The notes under the pieces are model-generated. The model had not been told where the DNA came from. It searched no databases and was given only the letters and a program-made list of their open reading frames with translations. Of a stretch of 64,000 nt of DNA, positions 1 to 9,136 are shown one piece after another. Numbering within the stretch: the first letter of the stretch is position 1; each line of letters opens with the position of its first letter. The position numbers and the translations under genes are program-made. The stretch covers positions 62,001-126,000 of IMG/VR virus record IMGVR_UViG_3300034685_000200. One strand, written 5' to 3'. This stretch comes from a virus.

Positions 1-1488
1 GAAGAAAGTTCGATGTTGGTTGATATTTTAAAGTGTTTGCGGCAATTTGCGATTGTTACTGGATGGAATGTTAATAACTTTGACCTTCAATATCTTATCA
101 ATAGGTGTGAAAAGAATAGTATTAAAATTGAATATTATACAACGTTTGATGGATTTGAAAAGTGTTATGTATTTTCACATGGGTTTTCAATTGATTACAT
201 GAATCTTTATAAGTTTATTGTATCGAAAAATATGCCAAGTATGAAGCTTGATTATATTGCAAATGCTGTACTTGGTGTAAATAAAATTGAAAGCGATACA
301 TTTCTTGATATTGCATATAATATCGTTGACTGTTTTCTTATTTATTTGATGGATCAAAATCTTAATCTTATTGATGTTATGTTTGAGTTTCATAAGAATG
401 GTGCCGTATTGCATGTTTTTAATGTAAAGAACATACTTGAACCATATTTTATGAAATTTGGTAAAGCTAATGGTATTGTGTTTATTGCTTCAAAGTTTAC
501 AAACTATTATAACTATTATTTCAATGAAGTATATAAGGCTGTTAATGCAGATTTTTATGGTTTGGAGAAGAAAGATTTGAAGATATATTTCTATAAGAAT
601 ATTGTCAATTTCTTGAAAAATCATATCACATCTCTTGATGAAAATGATGTTTCTGAAGATAATACAAACAGTGACAACGATGATTCCGATGATGATTCAA
701 GTGATACGAAGGTATATAGCATTCAGACTTTGCTTGGTCAGATTCGACGTGGGAAGATCAAGGAGGATCAACGGAAAAAGTTCCTGGATGCTCACCAGGT
801 GACCACATCTTGTCACAATCGACTTAGTGAAGGTGAGGATGAATGGGATTGGGTGCGTAAAGTGATCGCCCCCAACATCCATTCAATTCGTTCTTATGGT
901 GGTGCTTACAATAAGAGTTTTATTGGTGTTTCCGAAAAACTCATCGACCTTGATTTTTTCTCTATGTACCCGACAATTATGTATGGTCTTAACATCAGTG
1001 TTGAGACGGCCAGGTTTATCACTCCCATTCGAGAAACCATCGATTATCTCTATAATGGTTTCGATGAGCCAAGAGATGATCGACGTGTCGTTGTCTATGA
1101 TTTTGTAAAAGATCGTTTTTTAAATGTATCCGCTTCCAAAGTGTATCGTGGTATTTTCCGTTCTGGGAAATACACAATTGCTAATATAGGGATTATATAC
1201 GATAAGAAGCCTGGATTTATTGCAAAGATGTGTGAGCGATTGTTGACAATTCGTGCGGAGTATAAAAAGAAAAAGGCCGAAGCGACAGATCCGATAGAAA
1301 AAAGAAAGTATCATATTTATCAGTTGTTTTATAAAATTTATGCGAATTCGATTTACGGATATTTTGGATATTCATTTGGAGTTTTGTTTAATCGACTGCT
1401 TGTTTCGTGTGTCACGTCAACGGGGCGTATGGAGATTTTGTACGCCAACAAGTACATCAACGAGGTTTTTCAGAAGAATGGTTGGTAA
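1..1488 (+). CDS. Family B DNA polymerase, N-terminal part (exonuclease + palm motifs A and B), 5' partial
   Basis: Replicative polymerase fragment, open at the left edge of the window. Counting from the Met codon at 13, an Exo II-like motif (GWNVNNFDLQ) lies near residue 17-26, motif A (LDFFSMYPT, the DxxSLYPS signature) near 313, and motif B (YKIYANSIYGYFG, the KxxxNSxYG signature) near 440. A very acidic, low-complexity insert rich in D/N/S lies near residues 215-235. The ORF ends on TAA about 25 residues after motif B, before the essential motif C (DTD), which is found instead in the ORF at 2847-3806. No TAG codon occurs in it. I infer that the enzyme is made as two polypeptides. Confidence 0.93.
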   Translation, partial: EESSMLVDILKCLRQFAIVTGWNVNNFDLQYLINRCEKNSIKIEYYTTFDGFEKCYVFSHGFSIDYMNLYKFIVSKNMPSMKLDYIANAVLGVNKIESDTFLDIAYNIVDCFLIYLMDQNLNLIDVMFEFHKNGAVLHVFNVKNILEPYFMKFGKANGIVFIASKFTNYYNYYFNEVYKAVNADFYGLEKKDLKIYFYKNIVNFLKNHITSLDENDVSEDNTNSDNDDSDDDSSDTKVYSIQTLLGQIRRGKIKEDQRKKFLDAHQVTTSCHNRLSEGEDEWDWVRKVIAPNIHSIRSYGGAYNKSFIGVSEKLIDLDFFSMYPTIMYGLNISVETARFITPIRETIDYLYNGFDEPRDDRRVVVYDFVKDRFLNVSASKVYRGIFRSGKYTIANIGIIYDKKPGFIAKMCERLLTIRAEYKKKKAEATDPIEKRKYHIYQLFYKIYANSIYGYFGYSFGVLFNRLLVSCVTSTGRMEILYANKYINEVFQKNGW

Positions 1489-1528
1489 TATCCAGTAAAA
1501 TATAAACAACTCCAAGGAGGACTAAATT

Positions 1529-2455
1529 ATGGGAAATCGTGCAGATCGTCAGGAGTATTACATCAATAATGTCGTATTTGGTGAATTTGGCGGGGAGATT
1601 GAAACGGGTGATAACCCCACAAAAAGCAAACACATCTTGGATTCCACGGTGTTTGATTTTATGTATGATCCCAATTCCAAGAAGAAAAGTATTCAATCCA
1701 TTAAGCAAGATCTCAAAATAAATGAAGAAGATTATTGGTATTATATCGACACTGTATTGTACGATTTGTAGATGCGATGGAATAAGCAGAATCATGTCCA
1801 CCTTGGATTTACATTGCGTGATGTTATTCTCGGCGATGGTGATGAAATTCAGCCAATCAAACTGACTTACAAATTTATTGTTGATGATTTTGATAAAGAC
1901 CTTTGTGGTAATTACCGTGAAATTTTGAAACACGGATTCATTCCTGGATATGATCGTGTTCAAAGTTCTGATTCAATCTATTCGTTTTTGTGCAACTTTA
2001 CTGATGACGAGTTGTATTTTGTTCTTAGACACTTTTTTGTCACTTTCTCAGATATGTTGAAATATCTTGTTAGCAAGTATTTATCAGGAGGATTCGTTAT
2101 TCATAAGTTAAATAACGAAAAGAATTGGATCGACAAAAAGTACATTGATTTGATTTCTAAGGAGGTTGTCCCTTTTTCTGGTAACATTACCGCTAAATTT
2201 TTTGACGTTTATTACGACATGAATAAATTTTTTAAAATAAAACATTTCATGAACAAAAAAGTCAAAAAAGTGTCAACAAAGCGTATTGATACATATGTTA
2301 CAATGCTTAATAGTTATTTATTTCTATCTTTGTTTTATGAAACAGTACATGAATTAAATGATTTGACGTACTACGAAGAGGTTAATGAAACGAATAATAC
2401 ATTGATGATATATGAAGATTTGTATAGCTATTTTTATCGAGAGATTTTTGTTTAA
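1529..2455 (+). CDS. Unknown protein between the two polymerase halves (one in-frame TAG)
   Basis: A 308-residue protein of unknown function if the TAG at 1769 is read through; in the standard code it would be two abutting ORFs in one frame. An excellent Shine-Dalgarno site (AAGGAGG) sits just upstream of the ATG. The product is rich in aromatic and charged residues, and I see no HNH, GIY-YIG or LAGLIDADG motif, so I cannot call it a homing endonuclease even though it interrupts the polymerase. It ends on TAA 14 bases before the next gene. Confidence 0.75.
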
Positions 2456-2469
2456 ATGGAGGTAGCACA

Positions 2470-2853
2470 ATGGTTGAACAAACAGATGTGGTTTTTGCAA
2501 TTGTTTCTTTTTGTATAGATCTAACTGAGTTTGATGAAGATGTACTGGATGATATGAGACGAATGTATATTTCAGGAGCTTTGATGTACAATGGATTTTG
2601 CGAAATCTCTTCCCCGGATGCAGATAATACATTTCTTGTTGACAACGTAAGGCTGTTGTTTTATGATTGGCTTAATGGAAGCGTCGAGATTGCCTTTGAT
2701 GTGAGTATGAACAGCAATGCTCGTATTGAAGTATGTGATTTTCCATAGATTATTGGAAAAGTTATGGAAGAAAATGACTGGAAAGTCACTTTTGACCATA
2801 GTTTTAACATTAGTTTGGAACCTTTGAAAAAGGTGTTAAATAAGAAATGTTAA
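2470..2853 (+). CDS. Small unknown protein between the polymerase halves (one in-frame TAG)
   Basis: A 127-residue acidic protein with TAG at 2746 read as sense; the frame then stays open to TAA at 2851. A GGAGG site (TGGAGGTAGCACA) precedes the ATG. Its stop overlaps the start of the polymerase C-terminal ORF (ATGTTAA), so the two are probably translationally coupled, and coupling would require readthrough of the TAG. I recognise no domain. Confidence 0.65.
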
Positions 2854-3806
2854 GTGACATTGTGCGATATGCTGAAGATACGGATGTCGTCAAGATCATT
2901 GATACGGATAGTCTGTTTATTCGACTTCCTGGAAACGACACCGGACTCATCAAAGAAATCGAGGACGATCTAAATAAAGAAATGCTTAATTTTATGGATC
3001 GTCACAATATGAATCGAACCGATTTCGTTAGGATGAGACTTAAAAACGAATTTGTTGTAAGTCGCATGGTTGCGTATAAAATCAAGCGATACATTGCTTG
3101 TACGGTTGATCCGGTGACGGGAAAAAAGGACGTGGAAGTGCGTGGCGTCGAGGGTCGTCGTGCGGCACAGCAGTACGTGGTGGATCTCGTGGATGAGATC
3201 ACCCGTTACATTCAGGGAGATGCCGAAAATTTTAATCTCCGGGATGTGTTGTGGGATATCATTAACAAAATTGAATCCGCCGTTAAAGAATACGATTTTT
3301 CTTATCTAGGAAATCCAATAAATCCACCTAAAAACTTTGCCGAATTGAAGTCGATCGGTGCCCACACACGTGGGATGTTGATTTATAATACTCTTTTTGG
3401 AGATTTTTTTGGTCAGACTTTCTCAAAAGGACTTCATGTTCCGATTACATTATCTCCGATTGATATTGAAAATAATGATGAACTTCGTAAGGTGTGTGAA
3501 CAAGTTATAAACAAGTTTGGTTCGTTTCCTAGTATTAAGTTACGACGTGCCAAGCGTGATTCGGATGCAGAATTTTATGCAAAGTTGATACGTGATATTA
3601 CCGTACCAGAAATTGTTTCTCCAACACTATATTTAGGTAAGTTGAGAAAAATCGGAATACGGATTGACGTGGAGGAAATCGTTAACAAGTTTGCGAAGAA
3701 ATTTAACGTGCTTTGCTTTCCGTTTTATGAGCATTTCAATTTTAATTTTATCGATGAGTTCTCAAAAGTTTTTGAATACATTTCGAAAAAATATACACAT
3801 AAGTAA
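2847..3806 (+). CDS. Family B DNA polymerase, C-terminal part (motif C + thumb)
   Basis: 319 residues. Motif C of family B polymerases is clear near the N terminus (KIIDTDSLFI, residues 16-25, with the catalytic DTD). The rest has the size and character of a thumb domain. It lacks exonuclease and motifs A/B, which are in the ORF ending at 1488, so the two together make up one polymerase. Translation probably begins at ATG 2847, overlapping the previous stop; the upstream SD is weak (AAAAAGGTG), which supports coupling. No TAG is present. Confidence 0.92.
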   Translation: MLSDIVRYAEDTDVVKIIDTDSLFIRLPGNDTGLIKEIEDDLNKEMLNFMDRHNMNRTDFVRMRLKNEFVVSRMVAYKIKRYIACTVDPVTGKKDVEVRGVEGRRAAQQYVVDLVDEITRYIQGDAENFNLRDVLWDIINKIESAVKEYDFSYLGNPINPPKNFAELKSIGAHTRGMLIYNTLFGDFFGQTFSKGLHVPITLSPIDIENNDELRKVCEQVINKFGSFPSIKLRRAKRDSDAEFYAKLIRDITVPEIVSPTLYLGKLRKIGIRIDVEEIVNKFAKKFNVLCFPFYEHFNFNFIDEFSKVFEYISKKYTHK

Positions 3807-3829
3807 AATTTAAAACAAAGGAGAATGAA

Positions 3830-4399
3830 ATGGAAGAAAAGAAGAACGTTTATATCGTTGTTACATCCACAGGACTTCATTATATCGGCAAAACCCAATT
3901 GAAGTTTGATGATTTGAGTAAGTATGTTGGTGCGATCGTGTTGGAAGATCCGGCGTTCATACGCATGGAGTTTCTTACTTCCAGTGACATTCCAGTTGTT
4001 CAAGGGACGGAATTGGAAAAGGTCGATGGTCCCCTTGTGATGCGGGCAAGTTTGGTTCCACCCCTGGAATGTGGTGGTGCTCATGTGGGTGGGAGCATGT
4101 ATTCCGGGACGGTTATCCTAAACGAGGTTTCCAGAGAAAAGACCGGTGTGGGCCAAGAGGATATGAATGTGCGTCTCGGGTTTGGTATTGCGAAACAAGA
4201 TAAAATCATCATAAACAATCCCTCACTCATCTTGGAACCCGTCGAGGGGGTTTTGGAGGCGTATTCAGAATTTTGTTCGGTTGATCCAAAAATGCGGGTT
4301 TCGGTTGTTCATTTTTTGGGAGCACTTGCCGATAACAGATCTAGTGCAGGTATGGGTGGTTCGGCTGGAGAATTCGTGGACAACACTACATTGAATTGA
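3830..4399 (+). CDS. Hypothetical protein, 189 aa
   Basis: Starts at an ATG with SD AAAGGAGA. Soluble, with a glycine-rich middle and C-terminal third (runs such as GGAHVGG and GMGGSAG). No TAG is present and it ends on TGA. I do not recognise the family. It follows the polymerase directly and may be cotranscribed with it. Confidence 0.75.
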   Translation: MEEKKNVYIVVTSTGLHYIGKTQLKFDDLSKYVGAIVLEDPAFIRMEFLTSSDIPVVQGTELEKVDGPLVMRASLVPPLECGGAHVGGSMYSGTVILNEVSREKTGVGQEDMNVRLGFGIAKQDKIIINNPSLILEPVEGVLEAYSEFCSVDPKMRVSVVHFLGALADNRSSAGMGGSAGEFVDNTTLN

Positions 4400-4411
4400 T
4401 GAGTAGTGTCA

Positions 4412-5044
4412 ATGACTTACTATAATTCAGATAGCGTGATCACGAGCAAACAAAAGAACCGCTTTACATGTGTTCATCCACGTTTCGATGATTGGTATGG
4501 AGAATTTTTTGTAAAAGGGTATAGTTATTTTACAACGTCGGATATTGTGTGTATCCATACCAAGAACTCTTATGCATTTGGTGTGGTGTTGGATATTCCT
4601 TATCTGATTTCCGTTGGTCCTATGAAGGAAAACATATTAGAAGTTCATGAGTTATTAAATAGGTATCATATTGAGTTGTTTCATCCGTGTATCTATCATA
4701 GTTATTTTGTCTCAAGAGGCTTTTATAATTGTGTTGTTAGTGACTATCTTGCCGATTGTAGTGTATATGAGAAAATAATGTATAAATATAGCCTAAAATA
4801 CACACTAAAGAAATCTTATTTGTTTCTTAGGTATTTGATTGATCGTTACATTGATATTGATGAAAAACTTGCGACTAATTATAAGTGGAATAGTGTGAGG
4901 TTTTCACAAAATAATATGTATGAATTTTTGAAAACGAGTGGTTTGGCTTGTCAAATTAAAATAGAAGGGGGCGGAAATGGATCGCACACAACAACAAACA
5001 GACAATAGATTTGTAATGATCGAAAGTTTTGTTACATTTAGTGA
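4412..5044 (+). CDS. Hypothetical protein, about 210 aa with TAG readthrough
   Basis: Aromatic-rich soluble protein without a recognised domain. ATG 4412 is a likely start; GTG 4406 is possible. In the standard code it ends on TAG at 5006; with readthrough it takes a second TAG (5039) and ends on TGA at 5042, overlapping the next gene by 68 bases. The true C terminus is therefore uncertain. Confidence 0.6.
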
Positions 5045-5510
5045 TATATTGGATGCTCTCGATGCTTTTGTTGAAGATCACGATATTTACGATTTTAATG
5101 AAGAAGATTTCGCAAGACTTTACAATGTGATGCACAAGGTTTTTAAACGAGTGTATAGTAAATTGTTCTTGTATGATTCCGATGATAACAATGTTGCACC
5201 TAATAGAGATCCGGTTGTTGAAAAGTTTGATGATTCACTGAAAGTGTTAAAATCAATGATAAAAAAATTGCCAATGGAGGAAGAAGACGTTGAATTTGGA
5301 GTTGGTAATGACTTGACACAGGATGTCACATGTAATAAAGATATGGACAATATCAATGATTATATAAATCAAATGAAGAAGTTTTTGGATAAAATTGATT
5401 ATTCATTTGAGGTTGTTGATGAAGAATTTTTGCAGAATATTTACAAAAAGTTTTTATCAGAAAACAAGCAAGAAGACTCCCACCTCTTTAGGTGGGAGAT
5501 GAATTGCTAA
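4977..5510 (+). CDS. Hypothetical acidic protein whose C terminus runs into an IS605-type left end
   Basis: 177 residues, acidic and probably mostly helical, with SD AAGGGGG before ATG 4977. The last roughly 11 codons are not native: they are the left-end hairpin of the adjacent insertion element (CTCCCACC...GGTGGGAG), which supplies the stop at 5508. The gene was therefore probably truncated or extended by the insertion. The downstream remainder, if any, is not visible between the element and the tRNA. Confidence 0.7.
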   Translation: MDRTQQQTDNRFVMIESFVTFSDILDALDAFVEDHDIYDFNEEDFARLYNVMHKVFKRVYSKLFLYDSDDNNVAPNRDPVVEKFDDSLKVLKSMIKKLPMEEEDVEFGVGNDLTQDVTCNKDMDNINDYINQMKKFLDKIDYSFEVVDEEFLQNIYKKFLSENKQEDSHLFRWEMNC

Positions 5511-5643
5511 CATAGTCTTTTAGAATTTTGACCACTAAATTATTAAAACTTCTATTATCTTGCTTAGCAATTTCTTCTAGTTGTTTTTTTAACTCTTTTG
5601 GAATAGTAATAAGAGTCCTTGTATTATCCTTTGAAATAGCCAT
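5488..5643 (-). CDS. Ribbon-helix-helix (Arc/CopG-like) DNA-binding protein of the IS element
   Basis: 51 residues, starting MAISKDNTRTLITIPKELKK. This is the RHH pattern: a short strand (RTLITIP) followed by two helices (ELKKQLEEIAKQ...SFNNLVVKILKDYV). SD GGGGGTGA lies 4 bases before the ATG. It is transcribed away from tnpB, and its stop codon falls in the left-end hairpin. The inverted copies TTATCACC (5645-5652) and GGTGATAA (5691-5698, inside the tnpB promoter spacer) could be its operator, making it an autoregulator that also represses tnpB; this is inference. Confidence 0.82.
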   Translation of the reverse strand: MAISKDNTRTLITIPKELKKQLEEIAKQDNRSFNNLVVKILKDYVSNSSPT

Positions 5644-5683
5644 ATTATCACCCCCAAATATATTATATCATAAAAAAACATAG

Positions 5684-5712
5684 TTGACAAGGTGATAACA
5701 TTATGATATAAT
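5684..5712 (+). promoter_or_regulatory. Sigma70-type promoter of tnpB with possible RHH operator
   Basis: TTGACA at 5684, a 17-base spacer and TATAAT at 5707. The spacer holds GGTGATAA, the inverse of TTATCACC at 5645, so a repressor bound there would occlude the polymerase. Confidence 0.75.
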
Positions 5713-5734
5713 AAAACTAAAAGGAGGTGAAAAT

Positions 5735-6976
5735 ATGAAAGTAAGTTTTAAATACTATCCTAAATTAAATCAATTACAACAAAATATTATAGAAGAATTA
5801 TCATATCATACAACAAAGCTATATAACATAGCAAACTATGAAAATAGAGAAAATGGTTTTAAAAACTATTATGAAACTGAAAAGTTATATAAGCAAAATT
5901 ATCATACACAATTTCTACATTCGCACACTTATCAATGGTGTTTGAAGATGTTAGAACAGGATTGGAAATCTTATTTTGCTTCAATAAAAGATTATAAGAA
6001 AAACCCAAACAAATATTTAGGATTGCCTAAACCACCAAAGTTTAAGAATACAAATAATAAAAAGAACGAGATAATATTTACAACAGCAGGGATAAGGTAT
6101 AAAAATGGTATATTAAAGCTATCATTATCAAAGGCAATACAAGATAAGTTTCAGGTTCAAAGTTTAAATTTTGACATGAAGAATGTCAAAATACCTGTGA
6201 ATTTATCGAGGATTAATCAAATTAAATTACAATGGAATAATTCTTCTAAAAGATGGTATTTACTAATAATATGGGAAAATGAAATTATAAATAAAGTAAC
6301 TGGTGATAATGTAATGGCAATTGATTTAGGATTAGATAATCTTGCAACTTGTGTATTTAAAGATAATGAACAATGTATTATTTTTAGTGGTAAGCATTTA
6401 AAAAGTAAAAATGCTTATTACAATAAAGAAATAGCAAGATTAACTTCTATTGCTATGAAACAATGTAATGATAGCAAAAATTTTAAAAGAACAAAGAAAA
6501 TAATAAAATTACAAAAGAAAAGAAATGATTATATTAAAGATAAATTACACAAAATAAGTAAAAAAATAGTAGAATTAGCACTTACAATGAATTGTAATAC
6601 AATAGTTATAGGTGATATTAGAGGAATTAAACAAGAGAATTTCGCTAAGAGTTTTGTGCAAATACCACAACAAGAATTAGTCAATAAAATAAAATATAAG
6701 GCAGAGTTGGTAGGGTTAAAGGTAGTAATGATTAATGAATCTTATACAAGTGGGTGTAGTGCAATAGATTTAGAAGAAATAAATAAAGCTAATTACAATA
6801 AGTCAAGAAGAATAACGAGAGGTCTTTTTAAAACAAACAATGGTATGTTAATTAATGCTGACGTAAATGGGGCATTGAATATATTAAGAAAATATATCAA
6901 AGGCATTCCCAGAGCAATACAAGTTGCGAGGGATAATGGGTGTTTGAACCACCCTTTGAGAATAAGGGTAGTGTAA
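5735..6976 (+). CDS. tnpB: TnpB, RNA-guided nuclease of IS605-type element (zinc-finger-less, rearranged RuvC subtype)
   Basis: 413 residues, SD AAAGGAGGTG before ATG 5735. RuvC-I Asp is D197 (AIDLGLDN) and RuvC-III Asp is D376 (NADVNGALNIL). At the usual RuvC-II Glu position it has GDIRG (D294), with a Glu at 335 in NESYTSGCS, as in the TnpB branch where the catalytic Glu has moved. The four-Cys zinc finger seen in the second TnpB of this window is absent (one Cys only). In the family this protein cuts DNA next to a short target motif using the omega RNA and keeps the element in the population. No tnpA neighbour is present. Confidence 0.92.
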   Translation: MKVSFKYYPKLNQLQQNIIEELSYHTTKLYNIANYENRENGFKNYYETEKLYKQNYHTQFLHSHTYQWCLKMLEQDWKSYFASIKDYKKNPNKYLGLPKPPKFKNTNNKKNEIIFTTAGIRYKNGILKLSLSKAIQDKFQVQSLNFDMKNVKIPVNLSRINQIKLQWNNSSKRWYLLIIWENEIINKVTGDNVMAIDLGLDNLATCVFKDNEQCIIFSGKHLKSKNAYYNKEIARLTSIAMKQCNDSKNFKRTKKIIKLQKKRNDYIKDKLHKISKKIVELALTMNCNTIVIGDIRGIKQENFAKSFVQIPQQELVNKIKYKAELVGLKVVMINESYTSGCSAIDLEEINKANYNKSRRITRGLFKTNNGMLINADVNGALNILRKYIKGIPRAIQVARDNGCLNHPLRIRVV

Positions 6977-7062
6977 TCTACCAAACTTCTCAAGAATCTC
7001 CCACTTCTTAGCGAAGCGTAAGTGGGAGAGGTTCAACATAAAATTGATATATAGATAAATGA

Positions 7063-7139
7063 CCCCGTGTAGCTCAATTGGTTAGAGCGACGGACTCTAA
7101 ATCCGTTGGGTGCGGGTTCGAATCCTGCCACGGGGTCCA
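7063..7139 (+). tRNA. Amber suppressor tRNA, anticodon CUA (UAG-decoding), CCA encoded
   Basis: A full cloverleaf can be drawn: acceptor CCCCGTG/CACGGGG (7 perfect pairs), U8 A9, D stem GCTC/GAGC, anticodon stem ACGGA/TCCGT with loop CTCTAAA, so positions 34-36 read CTA, T stem GCGGG/CCTGC (one G-U) with loop TTCGAAT, discriminator T73 and an encoded CCA. It decodes UAG and explains the in-frame TAGs across the window. The variable loop is short (class I). Pair C1-G72 with U73 is not typical of bacterial tRNA-Gln, so the charged amino acid is open. It lies 28 bases from the end of the IS element. Confidence 0.96.
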
Positions 7140-7200
7140 TCTCATCTCCATTTTATGATTGCCACTAATTTCATAAAAACATTGAATATGGAGATTTAAT

Positions 7201-8991
7201 GTGGCGATCGGACCTAAAGTTAAACAACAAATCCTAGTAAAACCCCACCTACGTAAAGGGCGTCAGGTTCGGGGTTACACAAGAGAAGGTGAAAAACGAG
7301 TAGATACTGAATTGACGCCCGTTGGAAAATAGAAACAAAACCATAAGGAACTTCATGAGAAATTTTTTGATGGAGAAAGATTAAAGGATTCCATCACAGA
7401 TTCCGATCTGGAAAGTGCTGTCATGGATCTATTCGGAAGCGGTCATGGAGTGGATCGGGAAACCCTGAGTCGAGAGGGCATATTCCAGGAGATTTTCGAC
7501 GGCTGGGATCGTGAATTTTTCGGTGTGGAAACTTTAAGGTTTGACAAACGCCAGTTTTTTAGCGAAATATTGAAAAAAGGGAACGTGGACCGAAATATTC
7601 AATTTGTGGACGGGCTTGAGGCCGAGTTTCGAAAGGCGCTTGGGGTTAAGACCACACGGGAAGATCCATTTACGTTTTCGTTTGATTATGATGGTGCTGA
7701 TACCCAATTACATGCTCTTAGAGAAAACGAAAAGCTCGTTGAGCGTATTCAGAATTTTTTGAGCACGGTTACAGAATTGGGGCTTACCCATGGACAAGCT
7801 TCGTTTGTTTCATCCGACGGACTTTTTGACCAGCTTATTTCCGCCTTCCGAGACGATCCCAACAAATTTTCCAAGGGCGTTGCCCAAACAATCATTTCCA
7901 GCAATATTGCCAACTGGAATGAGGGAATTTCCCCCGATGTTTTTTTGTCATTTGATCGGCAAAAATTTGACAAATTTTATCGGGAAGATTTAGGTGGTAT
8001 CTATGTTGGCGACGGTGAGGCTATGCGAAAAGAACTAATGAAAGAGTTTTCCCGACTTGAATCGGATCTTCCCGATGCGTCGAAGGATGAAATCCGCCAA
8101 TTGCGTTCACATATGAAGAAGGTGGATGCGGCTTCTGTTGGTACCCATCTAACCTTACTTCTTAATAGTGGTACGAAGATTTCTAAGTTTGAAGAACTGA
8201 ACAAAGAACTGAAATCACTGGCCGGATATTTTGGACAACGATTTAACGAAAAAAGTGGTGCAGGAACATCGAATAAGATATATGTTAGCAAAAATCCTTT
8301 GAATATATTAACTATGTCACCAGATAAACATGTTCCTTCCTGTCAGTCATTGTTACAGAAGGATATAGAGACTGGAAATATGGAAGTTAATATAACTATA
8401 GATAACATAAATGTTGTTGGAAGTGCATTGTCCCATAAAACAAACGATTTTGTTATGTATACGACAAATAAAGATGGTGAAAAGGATGCAAGGGTATCTT
8501 TAACATAGCATCCAGAAACTATGGGATTCAGGAACTATGAAAATATGAATATTTATGGAGATAATGCATATCATAAAGGATTGATTGGATCATTTATTTC
8601 ACAACATCCAGATAAGTTTGAGGGTACTGTTCCAGATGTCGATATGGTCAATGTGTAGCAAACTCTACCTGTTAAAAAGTTTTCTGATATTTACAGGAAA
8701 ATTACTGATATTGCAGAAAAATTTCCAAAATTAAGTGATGATAAGAAAACAAAGGTAAAAGAAGCCTTATCAAAGTTTGCAAAGGATTGGGAAGACCAAA
8801 GGAATCATGTCTATACGGATAATCTGGGGGAATAGGAAAAAATCATTGATCGATCATTGGAAAGGGAACGAACCTTGCTTTATAACACCAAGCCGCACTG
8901 GATGGTTAACTTTTCTCACCGATCTTCACAAACGGTGCGGAAAATGGTTTTGGAGGTGGATCGTGTGTTGCGTGAGTTACAAATTGCGTAA
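7201..8991 (+). CDS. Recoded phage protein, 596 aa, basic N-terminal tail (four in-frame TAG)
   Basis: Starts at GTG 7201, right after GGAGATTTAAT, and reads through TAG at 7330, 8506, 8656 and 8833 to TAA at 8989 without any other stop. The N terminus is basic (HLRKGRQVRGYTR), a pattern shared by the products at 17483 and 26494. The region ILTMSPDKHVPSCQSLLQ resembles the 'S-C-x-S-L' segment I recall from uncharacterised phage and Bacillota proteins; this is a weak recognition. Probably a late or virion-associated protein; function unknown. Confidence 0.85.
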
Positions 8992-9136
8992 TCGTGTTTC
9001 ATCTTGTGTTTAATGGTTGATTTTTTGAAATAAGTGTTATTGTATGGGTGTTTCTTTGTTATTTGTATCATCAACGTGGGAGGAGATTATGAGGGTTGTT
9101 GGTTTCTAAAGGTCTTCTGGTATTGGGAATCGAAAT

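Larger units (their letters stand above)
5477..7035 (+). mobile_element. IS605-type tnpB-only element with RHH gene
   Basis: The left end has a perfect hairpin CTCCCACC/GGTGGGAG at 5477-5498; the right end has a related hairpin CTCCCACTT/AAGTGGGAG at 6998-7028 followed by TTCAAC. It carries a divergent ribbon-helix-helix gene and tnpB but no tnpA, so it would need a transposase in trans. No TAG codons are used inside, and AT content is higher than in neighbouring genes. Exact ends are estimated. By analogy with the family, the 3' end of tnpB plus the right end should encode the omega RNA that guides TnpB. Confidence 0.85.

Noticed and set aside
1489-2846. Intein or homing endonuclease in the polymerase gap
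   Set aside because: Each polymerase half has its own stop/start, the gap ORFs have their own ribosome-binding sites, and no LAGLIDADG, HNH, GIY-YIG or intein splice motif is visible. An intron cannot be fully excluded without RNA folding.
9107-9109. General readthrough of TAA
   Set aside because: TAA ends many genes cleanly next to terminators or new starts in this window; a single in-frame TAA is better explained by mutation or a short leader.
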